Shown here one piece after another: positions 42,416 through 50,416 of a stretch of DNA of 64,000 nucleotides. The notes below the pieces were generated by a model. It did not search any database. It worked only from the letters and a program-made list of their open reading frames with translations, and was not told the origin of the DNA. The translations under genes were made by a program, and so were the position numbers. How positions within the stretch are numbered: position 1 is the first letter of the stretch; every line of letters begins with the position of its first letter. This stretch comes from an uncultured Duncaniella sp. (GTDB taxonomy: Bacteria > Bacteroidota > Bacteroidia > Bacteroidales > Muribaculaceae): positions 1 through 64,000 of the forward strand of contig CAJTRI010000004.1 in NCBI GenBank assembly GCA_910578615.1. The letters are read 5' to 3'.

Positions 42416-44635
42416 ATGAAACATCCCCTTCTTACATTACTGGTAATACCGGCGGCAATGAACATGTCGGCGTCAGAACTTCCAGACACAACAATGAACC
42501 TTAGCGAAGTGCGTGTCACGGCCATCAAGCAAAGCCGCTCGCTGCTGCGCCAGCCGGTCACAGTCACCACCGTCCGAATGCCTGAGATCGAACGTCTAAA
42601 CGTGGCCGGACTGAAAGGGGTGAGCGAGATAGCGCCAAACTTCTACATGCCGGAATACGGCTCACGCATGACATCATCCATTTATGTCCGAGGCATAGGC
42701 GCCCGCATAGACCAGGCGGCCGTGGGCCTCAACGTAGACAACATACCCTATCTAAACAAAAATGCCTTTGACTTCGAAATGGCCGATGTGGAACGTGTGG
42801 AAATCCTGCGCGGCCCCCAGTCAACGCTCTATGGTCGCAACACGATAGCCGGGCTCGTCAACGTCTATACCATCAACCCGATGAACTATCAGGGAATACG
42901 GTTGATGGGTGAAATAACAACCAATGGCTCCTGGCGCGAATCTTTCGGCCTGTATGTCAGAATCAAGCCTCGCCTCGCAATGAGTCTTTCAGGATATTCC
43001 AACGACTCACGCGGATATTTCACCAACATCCATAACGGCAAGAAGGCCGACCGCGCACTCGACGAGTCCGTGCGCTGGCGAACCATATGGCGACCTTCGT
43101 CAGTGCTCAACATAGAGAACACCTTCTCAATGAACTTCGACAAGCAGCGCGGCTACCCCTACAAATATGTAGAGACTGGAACAATCGACTATAACGATCC
43201 ATGCTCCTATGACCGTAAGGGAGTGACTGATGGAATCACCGTCACATGGGCCGCGCCATGGTTCACACTCGCCTCCATCACAGGCCTGCAATATCTCAGC
43301 GATGACCTTACACTCGATCAGGATTTCATGCCGCTGAGCTATTTCACTCTCAACCAGCGCCAGCATGAACGCAGCGTCACACAGGACATAGTCCTACGTG
43401 GCTACAAGGGCAACTACCGATGGCTCGCCGGAGTCTTCGGTTTCTACAAACACAACCGAATGCACGCCCCTGTGACATTCAAGAAAGACGGAATAGAGAA
43501 ACTCATCCTCGAAAAGGTCAACCAGACGGTGGCCCCGATGGGCATGAGGCTCTCGTGGGATGATGACGAGTTCATCCTTGACAGCCGGTTCCGCCAACCC
43601 GTCCGCGGACTCGCTGTCTACCATCGCAGCTCCCTCGACCTTGGTAAATGGACTCTCGCGGCAGGAATAAGGTTTGACTACGAGCACGCCAATCTGTCAT
43701 ATAAGAGTGATGTCTCGACTTCGGCCACAATGTGGCGTGGCCAGACAGCTATGGGAAGCCGCGAGATAGACATACATGACTCGGGACGCCTCGGCCAGAC
43801 TTTCCGCGAACTCCTCCCCAACTTTTCCGTCACCTACAACATGCGCAACTCGGCCATATTTGTCTCAGCCGCAAAAGGATATAAGGCCGGCGGATATAAT
43901 ACCCAGATGTTCAGCAACATCCTTCAATCAAAAATGATGTCCGTCATGGGGCAGGCTCCTGAGCATGACGTGGACAAGATGGTGAGCTACCGTCCCGAGG
44001 TATCATGGAACTACGAAATAGGAGGCCATATATCATGTGACGGCGGAAGAGTCTATTCCACATTCTCGGCATTCTGTATCGATGTTCGTGACCAGCAGGT
44101 GACAGTCTTCCCCGAGGGTGATGCCACAGGGCGCATGATGACCAATGCCGGACGCACACGTTCGGTAGGCGCGGAACTCACCCTCAACTATACGCCCGTC
44201 ACAAAATGGATGTTCAACCTAAGCTACGGCTACACACACGCTACATTCCGCAAATTCCATAACGGCATAACCGACCTCTCAGGCAACCGTGTCCCCTACG
44301 CTCCGTCCAACACCCTGTTCCTTTCCGCCACATACCGTCTCCCAGTCAAGTCATCGTGGATCAAGGCCGTGACCTTCACCCCCACACTGAGGGGTACCGG
44401 CTCCATCTACTGGGACGAGGAGAACCTTTATCGACAGCCATTCTACGCCGAGCTCGGCGCCTCCGTGCGCTTCGAACACGACTGGTGGTCTCTCGACCTC
44501 TGGGGCAAGAACCTCACAGACACAAGTTTTGACGTATTCCGCTATGAAAGCATCGGCAATAACTTCTTTCAGAGCGGACTCCCTGTCCGTGGCGGTCTCA
44601 CTGTCAGGATTAATTTAGACTACCCGCGCATATAG
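42416..44635 (+). CDS. TonB-dependent receptor, short N-terminus
   Basis: 739-residue outer-membrane receptor. After a signal peptide the TonB box follows at once (LSEVRVTAIKQSRSLLRQPV), with no CarboxypepD-like domain. The plug contains RGIGARIDQAAVGLNVDNIP and VEILRGPQSTLYGRNTIAGL; the barrel ends in TVRINLDYPRI. The plug-first form resembles siderophore, vitamin or sugar receptors of Proteobacteria more than SusC. The ATG is chosen by the signal peptide and the adjacent promoter. The duplicated-domain lipoprotein 72 bases downstream has no clear promoter and is probably cotranscribed. Confidence 0.9.
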   Translation: MKHPLLTLLVIPAAMNMSASELPDTTMNLSEVRVTAIKQSRSLLRQPVTVTTVRMPEIERLNVAGLKGVSEIAPNFYMPEYGSRMTSSIYVRGIGARIDQAAVGLNVDNIPYLNKNAFDFEMADVERVEILRGPQSTLYGRNTIAGLVNVYTINPMNYQGIRLMGEITTNGSWRESFGLYVRIKPRLAMSLSGYSNDSRGYFTNIHNGKKADRALDESVRWRTIWRPSSVLNIENTFSMNFDKQRGYPYKYVETGTIDYNDPCSYDRKGVTDGITVTWAAPWFTLASITGLQYLSDDLTLDQDFMPLSYFTLNQRQHERSVTQDIVLRGYKGNYRWLAGVFGFYKHNRMHAPVTFKKDGIEKLILEKVNQTVAPMGMRLSWDDDEFILDSRFRQPVRGLAVYHRSSLDLGKWTLAAGIRFDYEHANLSYKSDVSTSATMWRGQTAMGSREIDIHDSGRLGQTFRELLPNFSVTYNMRNSAIFVSAAKGYKAGGYNTQMFSNILQSKMMSVMGQAPEHDVDKMVSYRPEVSWNYEIGGHISCDGGRVYSTFSAFCIDVRDQQVTVFPEGDATGRMMTNAGRTRSVGAELTLNYTPVTKWMFNLSYGYTHATFRKFHNGITDLSGNRVPYAPSNTLFLSATYRLPVKSSWIKAVTFTPTLRGTGSIYWDEENLYRQPFYAELGASVRFEHDWWSLDLWGKNLTDTSFDVFRYESIGNNFFQSGLPVRGGLTVRINLDYPRI

Positions 44636-44707
44636 GGACAATAATAGCAAAATCACATCGTTATAATCTTGACAGACCAGCAAAAACCAGACACTTTGTA
44701 TAAAAAT

Positions 44708-45670
44708 ATGAAAATACTCCGTTATCTCGCGGGAGCCGTTATTCCCGCACTCACATTCTCTTCATGCTTAGGCAGCGGAGAAGAAGCCCGCAACGAGGCT
44801 ACCTACAACTATGGCGGCGAGGCATGCTTCAACTATGTCACCGACCTCGAAACCGATGAATCATCAATCTTCGACGGCCCTCGGTATACTTTGAAATATG
44901 ACTTCACCGATGCCATGGTAGGCGTGGAGATTTCCGGGCTGAAATATTCCGACGAGCTTTCACAGGTATCCTTCAAACTGCCCGAACTTCCCGTGAAGGT
45001 TGACAACTCAGGTTTCTTCTATCTCACCGACCAGCGCAATATCACACCTGAGAACGCCATGCAGGGCAACTATGTGTTCAACAGCTTCACCCTGCGCTGC
45101 AACCCGACCCGCCTTCTGCGTGTCAACGGCAGTTACAGAAGCTTCCCGGTCTATCTGGTAAACTACGTCATCAACAACCGTTACGAGATAACCACCTTCC
45201 CCGTGCAAGGCCTCTACATCGGTACTACCAACTCCTATGCAGTCGTGGCCGAAGGAGAGACAGCAACATCTTTCCGCACCAAGGACAATCTCTATACCAT
45301 CGTGATCGACTACAAGAAGATGACTGCTGCAATACAGATTGTTGACTGTGAATTTGCCGAGAACATGCCCCGTCAGTCGTTCATGATCAAAGACCTTCCC
45401 ATCAAGATCAACAACGGAGGTTTCACCATCCTGCCCGACCCGGACACCACTTACAAGCTCTACAATACCTCTGACAAGGTGGTCGAAAACTGCTCTATCA
45501 GCAACATCAAGGTAGCAAGCACTCTGACCTCAGGCATCACAGCCATCAATTTCCATCTCGATCTCTCAGGCCTGTCATCCACATCATTCGATTTTGGAAA
45601 ATATGATGTCGTGACCAACCTCGCATACTTCATCAAGGAAGAAAACAACGGTAACGGTAGCGGAAACTAA
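44708..45670 (+). CDS. lipoprotein with two tandem homologous domains
   Basis: 320-residue lipoprotein (lipobox FSSC) of a family I do not recognise. An upstream in-frame TTG would add 13 polar residues before the signal peptide and is rejected. Two similar units are visible: DGPRYTLKYDFTDAMVGVEI with SFKLPELPVKVDNSGFFYL, and KDNLYTIVIDYKKMTAAIQI with SFMIKDLPIKINNGGFTIL. This points to an internal duplication of a beta-rich domain of about 130 residues. Position after a TonB receptor suggests a surface partner capturing the same ligand, as SusD does for SusC, though it is not a SusD. Confidence 0.82.
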   Translation: MKILRYLAGAVIPALTFSSCLGSGEEARNEATYNYGGEACFNYVTDLETDESSIFDGPRYTLKYDFTDAMVGVEISGLKYSDELSQVSFKLPELPVKVDNSGFFYLTDQRNITPENAMQGNYVFNSFTLRCNPTRLLRVNGSYRSFPVYLVNYVINNRYEITTFPVQGLYIGTTNSYAVVAEGETATSFRTKDNLYTIVIDYKKMTAAIQIVDCEFAENMPRQSFMIKDLPIKINNGGFTILPDPDTTYKLYNTSDKVVENCSISNIKVASTLTSGITAINFHLDLSGLSSTSFDFGKYDVVTNLAYFIKEENNGNGSGN

Positions 45671-45691
45671 TATCCGCCACAACATATCATC

Positions 45692-45740
45692 AGTCTCGTC
45701 CCCTTATGGCCGTGCGGCCATAAGGGGACGAGACTTTTAT
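45692..45740 (+). terminator. terminator with 20-bp perfect stem
   Basis: Arms 45692-45711 and 45716-45735 are exact complements around a four-base loop, followed by TTTATT. It ends the TonB receptor/lipoprotein unit. Confidence 0.88.
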
Positions 45741-45796
45741 TCCACAAACCTCTGCCTCTCCCTTCAAAAGTCACAAAGTTTATGGATACACAGATA

Positions 45797-45840
45797 AAGA
45801 CAGAAGGATGTCAAACCTAAGCTTGACATCCTTCTGTCTT
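45797..45840 (-). terminator. terminator of tRNA-Met with 18-bp perfect stem
   Basis: Arms 45797-45814 and 45823-45840 are exact complements around an eight-base loop. Its edge is two bases from the tRNA 3' end. Read on the minus strand it is followed by TATCTG. Confidence 0.8.
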
Positions 45841-45841
45841 G

Positions 45842-45915
45842 TAGCGAGACCGAGAATTGAACTCGGGACCTCCGGGTTATGAATCCGACGCTCTAACCGA
45901 CTGAGCTATCTCGCC
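45842..45915 (-). tRNA. tRNA-Met (anticodon CAU)
   Basis: A 74-base cloverleaf on the minus strand: acceptor GGCGAGA/TCTCGCT with G1-U72 and discriminator A, D arm GCTC/GAGC, anticodon loop TTCATAA, T arm CCGAGTTCAATTCTCGG. The last anticodon-stem pair is A-C by my alignment. The presence of a G1-U72 pair argues against initiator tRNA; a lysidine-modified tRNA-Ile(CAU) cannot be excluded by eye. Confidence 0.9.
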
Positions 45916-45934
45916 ATTTTCTGTTTTAGCGATG

Positions 45935-45942
45935 CAAAGGTA
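45935..45942 (-). promoter_or_regulatory. -7 promoter element of tRNA-Met
   Basis: Minus-strand TACCTTTG, 19 bases before the mature tRNA 5' end. CTTG lies 20 bases further upstream as a near match to the -33 element. Confidence 0.82.
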
Positions 45943-46115
45943 GCGATAATATTCGATATTGACAAGCATACAACATAAAAAGTTATCAACATTTTATCAA
46001 CACTCGTGTTCATAACTTTTCAAGCATGTTAATAACACCTCCATGAAACAATCTAATATTCCTAAATATCCACATATAATAATTTGATATACAATATAAT
46101 ATATCAATAAGCATA

Positions 46116-46166
46116 TTTACCTGAATGTTAATAACTCATGCGTAGAGTTATTAACATTCAGGTAAA
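46116..46166 (+). repeat. 22-bp perfect inverted repeat
   Basis: Arms 46116-46137 and 46145-46166 are exact complements around a seven-base centre. Each arm contains the DnaA-box-like word TTATTAACA or its complement. No T run on either side, so it is not an obvious terminator. Confidence 0.75.
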
Positions 46167-46210
46167 CGACACAATCCAATATAAACAAAATCCCTCTCTG
46201 CCGATAAAAC

Positions 46211-46264
46211 ACAAAAAGAGAACCACATCCCAAAAGTCAGAAACAGACTTTTGGGATGTGGTTC
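46211..46264 (-). terminator. terminator of asd with 19-bp perfect stem
   Basis: Arms 46220-46238 and 46246-46264 are exact complements with a seven-base loop. On the minus strand the stem is followed by TCTTTTTGTG. It lies 37 bases after the asd stop. Confidence 0.85.
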
Positions 46265-46300
46265 AAAACATCAAGAGAGGATATGTATCAGAATAAATCC

Positions 46301-47320
46301 TTATCCCTGCTTTCTGGGATGTGCAAGCATATACTGCGCAATCTGCACGGCATTGAGGGCGGCGCCTTTCTTTATCTGGTCACCAACAAGCCAGAATGTC
46401 ACACCGCATGGATTGGCCAGATCGGCACGAAGACGGCCGACATAGACGGGATCCTGTCCTGCCGCATCAAGGGGCATAGGATATTTTTTGTCGGCAGGTG
46501 AATCAACGACAACAAGTCCCTCGGCTTTCTCAAAGGCAGCACGCACGGTCTCAACAGACACAGGCTCCTCCGTCTCTACCCATACAGACTCACTGTGTGC
46601 GCGTACAACAGGCACACGCACACATGTCGCGCTAACGCTGAGTTCCGGCGCATGCATGATCTTGCGCGTCTCATTGAACATCTTCATCTCCTCCTTGGTA
46701 TAATCGTTGTCGGTAAAGACATCGATATGTGGGATAAGGTTGTATGCAAGCTGATAAGCAAACTTCTCCACGGTGGCATCCTTACCTTCGACAATCTCGG
46801 CTGTCTGCTTTACAAGCTCGTCCATCCCTGTCTGTCCGGCACCACTGGCAGCCTGATAAGTCGCAACATGAACGCGCTTGATCGGCGATATATCATTGAT
46901 GGGTTTCAGTGCCACCACCATGATTATGGTGGTGCAGTTGGGATTTGCTATAATGTTGCGCGGTGTATCGAACGCATCCTCGCCGTTGACCTCGGGAACA
47001 ACGAGAGGCACGTCATCGTCCATGCGGAAAGCACTCGAATTGTCAATCATTATGGCCCCGTGGCGGGTTATGACGTCGGCATACTTTTTAGAAACGCCTG
47101 CCCCGGCGGAAGCGAACACGAAGTCAACCCCCTTGAAGTCATCAGGCTCATCGCGGAGGAGACGGACGGCTATATCCTTGCCACGATAATTATAGACACG
47201 TCCCGCCGAACGCTCCGACCCGAAAAGAAGGAGCTCGTCAATGGGAAAATTCTGCTCGTCGAGGACACGGAGAAACTCCTGTCCCACGGCGCCGCTGGCG
47301 CCCACAATCGCTACTTTCAT
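46301..47320 (-). CDS. asd: aspartate-semialdehyde dehydrogenase
   Basis: Reduces aspartyl phosphate to aspartate semialdehyde, the branch point to lysine/diaminopimelate, threonine and methionine. 339 residues: NADP-binding VAIVGASGAVGQEFLRVL at the N-terminus, catalytic Cys129 in NPNCTT, and the active-site His in RVPVVRAHSE. It lies 38 bases downstream of the acyl-CoA ligase on the same strand without a promoter, so the two are probably cotranscribed although unrelated in pathway. Confidence 0.97.
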   Translation of the reverse strand: MKVAIVGASGAVGQEFLRVLDEQNFPIDELLLFGSERSAGRVYNYRGKDIAVRLLRDEPDDFKGVDFVFASAGAGVSKKYADVITRHGAIMIDNSSAFRMDDDVPLVVPEVNGEDAFDTPRNIIANPNCTTIIMVVALKPINDISPIKRVHVATYQAASGAGQTGMDELVKQTAEIVEGKDATVEKFAYQLAYNLIPHIDVFTDNDYTKEEMKMFNETRKIMHAPELSVSATCVRVPVVRAHSESVWVETEEPVSVETVRAAFEKAEGLVVVDSPADKKYPMPLDAAGQDPVYVGRLRADLANPCGVTFWLVGDQIKKGAALNAVQIAQYMLAHPRKQG

Positions 47321-47358
47321 AATCTTTGATATTATAATGATATTTGTTCAGACATTCT

Positions 47359-49164
47359 TTATTGATACATCTTGTCAATCAGATCGCGATAGCGCTCACC
47401 CACCACCCTTCGCTTGATTTTGAGCGTGTTGGTAAGTTCGCCTGACTCCATGGTAAACTCATTGGGCAGGAGCGTGAAACGCTTTATCTTCTCAAAAGGC
47501 GCGAGTCCTTTCAGAAGTTCCTCTATGCGGCGCTCCATCATGAGGTTGACACGTGTATCGGCAAGAAGATCCTCTATCGAGGCATACTTAATCTTCTTCT
47601 CCGCAGCCCACGCTTTGAGCATCTCGAAGTTGGGAACTATCAGCGCAGAGACATATTTTCGCGAATCACCTATGACAGCCACCTGTTCGATAAACTTGTC
47701 AGTACCGAGACGTGTCTCTATATTCTGCGGGGCTATATACTTGCCGTTGGAAGTCTTGAAGAGATCCTTTATACGGTCTGTCAGAAACAAGACCCCGTTC
47801 TTGTCTATATAACCCGCATCGCCGGTTCTGAACCATCCGTCCTCATAGAAGGCCTCAGCCGTAGCCTCGGGCTTGTTGTAATAGCCCGACATCACGGTAG
47901 GAGACTTGACAAGCACCTCCGAGTCCGGCCCGATCTTTATGTCCACGAAAGGTATAGGGGTACCGACCGAACCAAGCACATATCCCTTCTCAGGGAAGCA
48001 GGTGACAGTGGCGGTGGTCTCCGAAAGGCCGTAGCCCACCACGAGGTTTATACCACACGAATGGAAAAACTCCACAATCGCGGTAGAGACAGGCGCGCCG
48101 GCCGTAGGAAAGATATTAGGCTTGTCAATACCTATCGCCCCTCTGAGCATGGCAAACACCCGGCGGTCAAAGAATCCGTAGGCCGCTTCAAGCCATACAG
48201 GAGGTGTCTTTCCAAGACGTTTGTAATCAAGGTTCCTCTTACGTCCTACCTTCAAAGCCAGCCCCACAAGGCCTCGTGAAACCGGGTTCATAGAAGCAAT
48301 CTTCTCGTGAACGGCTGTATAGACCTTCTCCCAGAATCTCGGCACCGCGCACATACATGTGGGACGAATCTCCTTGATGGTATCCTGTATGGAACGAGGG
48401 TCACGGTTGACAGCAACCTTTATACCCGTCATGAGACACACATAGGTAAACCCTTTCTCAAATATATGGCTGAGCGGGAGGAATGCCATCGAGACATCAT
48501 CGGGACTGAGCATGTCGAGGCGCAGACGATGGGCTTCGAGCGCATAGTCATAATTGGAATGTGTCAGGATGGCCCCTTTCGGCTCCCCTGTGGTGCCGGA
48601 GGTATATACGAGAGTGGCTATGTCGGAAGGCTGCGCCTCCGAGGCACGTTTCTCAACGAGCGATACGACAGACTCACCAGCCTGCTCCCCTATCTTCATG
48701 AAGTCACTCCACAAGACCGATGTCTCGTCATCCTTGTCAAGCTCGATCGGCTTTATAACAATGATTCTTTGAAGCACGGGACAGTCGCGCTGCACTTGAC
48801 GGGCAAAATGATACTGCGTGGCATTGCCTGCAAAAAGGACGGCACACGAGGCATCATTCACTATATATGCCACCTGCTCTGGCGATGATGTCGCATAAAT
48901 GGATACGGACACGGCCCGGTTGCGGTAACATGCGAAATCCGTAATCAGATTCTCAGGCCTGTTTGCCGAGAATGTGGCCACACAGTGACCGGGTTCTACG
49001 CCGAGTGCCGCAAGGGCACGGGCGGCAATGACAACGCGGCGGTCAAACTCCCGCCATGAGATGTCATACCATTTGTCCTTCTCATCCTGCCCGGCCAAGG
49101 CCGGAGAATCAGGGCGCTCGGCAGCCTGTCGAGCCGGGAGGAGTGTTAGGATGTTCTCAATCAT
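47359..49164 (-). CDS. long-chain fatty acid--CoA ligase
   Basis: AMP-forming acyl-CoA synthetase of 601 residues, activating fatty acids with ATP and CoA at the membrane face. ANL-superfamily motifs: LVYTSGTTGEPKGAILTHSN (P-loop, about 187-206), GYGLSETTATVTC, WFRTGDAGYIDKNG and the C-terminal KTSNGKYIAPQNIE. The N-terminal length and ILTLLPARQAAERPD opening fit FadD/FAA-type enzymes in Bacteroidetes. It is the first gene of a minus-strand pair with asd. Confidence 0.93.
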   Translation of the reverse strand: MIENILTLLPARQAAERPDSPALAGQDEKDKWYDISWREFDRRVVIAARALAALGVEPGHCVATFSANRPENLITDFACYRNRAVSVSIYATSSPEQVAYIVNDASCAVLFAGNATQYHFARQVQRDCPVLQRIIVIKPIELDKDDETSVLWSDFMKIGEQAGESVVSLVEKRASEAQPSDIATLVYTSGTTGEPKGAILTHSNYDYALEAHRLRLDMLSPDDVSMAFLPLSHIFEKGFTYVCLMTGIKVAVNRDPRSIQDTIKEIRPTCMCAVPRFWEKVYTAVHEKIASMNPVSRGLVGLALKVGRKRNLDYKRLGKTPPVWLEAAYGFFDRRVFAMLRGAIGIDKPNIFPTAGAPVSTAIVEFFHSCGINLVVGYGLSETTATVTCFPEKGYVLGSVGTPIPFVDIKIGPDSEVLVKSPTVMSGYYNKPEATAEAFYEDGWFRTGDAGYIDKNGVLFLTDRIKDLFKTSNGKYIAPQNIETRLGTDKFIEQVAVIGDSRKYVSALIVPNFEMLKAWAAEKKIKYASIEDLLADTRVNLMMERRIEELLKGLAPFEKIKRFTLLPNEFTMESGELTNTLKIKRRVVGERYRDLIDKMYQ

Positions 49165-49190
49165 AAAGTGATATTTCTAATTTTCAACAA

Positions 49191-49198
49191 CAAAGGTA
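49191..49198 (-). promoter_or_regulatory. -7 promoter element of the acyl-CoA ligase/asd unit
   Basis: Minus-strand TACCTTTG, exact consensus, 26 bases before the ligase ATG. The 200 bases between here and the ftsY promoter are AT-rich and hold nothing I can identify. Confidence 0.78.
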
Positions 49199-49407
49199 GA
49201 CCATTTTTTCCTCCCGCGCCCTAAAACATCTCCTCAAAATTGAAATTCGTTAACATTTCATTAAAAATTGCACACTCTTATAAACATTATTTTGCACTTG
49301 TTTTAATCATCGTTAATCACAAACCCTCTTTTCTAACCGGCGTTCTTTAATTTACTGAAAGCTTTTTCACGACCTTGCAATAAGTTGGATATATTGCAGA
49401 AAATATG

Positions 49408-49415
49408 TAATTTTG
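49408..49415 (+). promoter_or_regulatory. -7 promoter element of ftsY
   Basis: TAATTTTG, exact consensus, 28 bases before the ATG; TTG lies 20 bases upstream (49385-49387). Confidence 0.75.
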
Positions 49416-49443
49416 CACATTCTAACCAAACCCCTCTTCCATT

Positions 49444-50412
49444 ATGGGATTTTTTGACCTGTTTTCGCGCAATAAGGAGAAGAAAGAGACTCTTGACAAG
49501 GGACTTGAAAAGACCCAGAGAGGCTTCTTCGACCGCATTTCCCATGCCATTGCCGGCAAATCGACCATTGACGATGATGTCCTTGACAATCTCGAGGAGG
49601 TTTTCGTGACCTCCGATGTCGGGGTTGACACCACGCTCCGCATCATTGACCGCATACAGAAGCGTGTGGCCAGAGACAAATATGTCGGCTCCTCGGAACT
49701 TAACAGACTCCTTTGCGAGGAAATCTCCGAAATGCTTGCCGAGAACGACAATACATCATCACTCCCAGACTTCACACTGCCCGAGGGCAACCGTCCGCAC
49801 GTAATTATGGTGGTCGGTGTCAACGGTGTCGGCAAGACAACTACCATAGGTAAACTGGCGGCACAGTTCAAGCTTGCCGGAAACAAGGTGATGCTCGGCG
49901 CGGCCGACACGTTCAGAGCCGCCGCCATAGAGCAGCTTGAAGAATGGGGACGCCGTGCGGATGTCCCCGTAGTGAAACAGAAAATCGGTGCCGACCCCGC
50001 CTCTGTGGCCTTCGACACGCTCCAAAGCGCGATTGCCAACAATGCCGACGTGGTCATAATCGACACCGCCGGACGCCTCCACAACAAAAAAGGCCTGATG
50101 GACGAGCTGACCAAGGTGCGCAACGTGATGCAGAAACTTGTCCCCGACGCCCCCCACGAGGTGCTTCTCGTGCTTGACGGCTCCACCGGGCAGAACGCTT
50201 TCGAACAGGCCCGTCAGTTCGTAGCCGCCACACAGGTCAACGAACTGGCAATAACCAAACTTGACGGCACGGCCAAGGGCGGCGTGGTCATAGGCATAAG
50301 CGACCAGTTCAAGATACCTGTGAAATATATCGGGCTGGGCGAAAAAATAAATGACCTTCAAGTATTCGACAAACGGGCGTTTGTCGAGTCCCTGTTCGGT
50401 GAAAAAAAATAA
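49444..50412 (+). CDS. ftsY: signal recognition particle receptor FtsY
   Basis: SRP receptor GTPase that docks ribosome-nascent chains at the membrane. 322 residues, lacking the long acidic A domain of E. coli. A short N-terminal amphipathic segment (GFFDLFSRNKEKKE) leads into the NG domain, with P-loop GVNGVGKTTTIGKLAAQFK, ADTFRAAAIEQLEEW, the DTAGR G3 motif and TKLDGTAKGG. rimO starts four bases after the stop, so coupling is likely. Confidence 0.97.
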   Translation: MGFFDLFSRNKEKKETLDKGLEKTQRGFFDRISHAIAGKSTIDDDVLDNLEEVFVTSDVGVDTTLRIIDRIQKRVARDKYVGSSELNRLLCEEISEMLAENDNTSSLPDFTLPEGNRPHVIMVVGVNGVGKTTTIGKLAAQFKLAGNKVMLGAADTFRAAAIEQLEEWGRRADVPVVKQKIGADPASVAFDTLQSAIANNADVVIIDTAGRLHNKKGLMDELTKVRNVMQKLVPDAPHEVLLVLDGSTGQNAFEQARQFVAATQVNELAITKLDGTAKGGVVIGISDQFKIPVKYIGLGEKINDLQVFDKRAFVESLFGEKK

Positions 50413-50416
50413 GGTC

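Larger units (their letters stand above)
45916..46300 (+). other. AT-rich region with DnaA-box-like words
   Basis: No gene. It holds the tRNA-Met promoter, a cluster of DnaA-box-like 9-mers, an AT-only stretch around 46075-46115, a 22-bp perfect inverted repeat and the asd terminator. DnaA-like words: TTATCAACA at 45983 and 45994, TTATTAACA (complement) at 46027 and 46126, ATATCCACA at 46066, and TTATTAACA at 46148. None is a perfect TTATCCACA. It could be a DnaA-binding locus; see findings. Confidence 0.5.

Noticed and set aside
37255..45670. SusC/SusD polysaccharide utilisation locus
   Set aside because: Neither TonB receptor is SusC-like in context, and no SusD or glycoside hydrolase is present.
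45916..46300. Firm call of oriC
   Set aside because: DnaA-like words are imperfect, gene strand does not switch here, and dnaA is absent; kept only as a possibility.
46595..47329. 244-codon open frame on the + strand
   Set aside because: Antisense to asd, whose catalytic motifs are unambiguous on the minus strand.
49201..49400. Extra small RNA or gene between the acyl-CoA ligase and ftsY
   Set aside because: AT-rich with partial promoter-like words only; no hairpin with T run and no coding-like frame.
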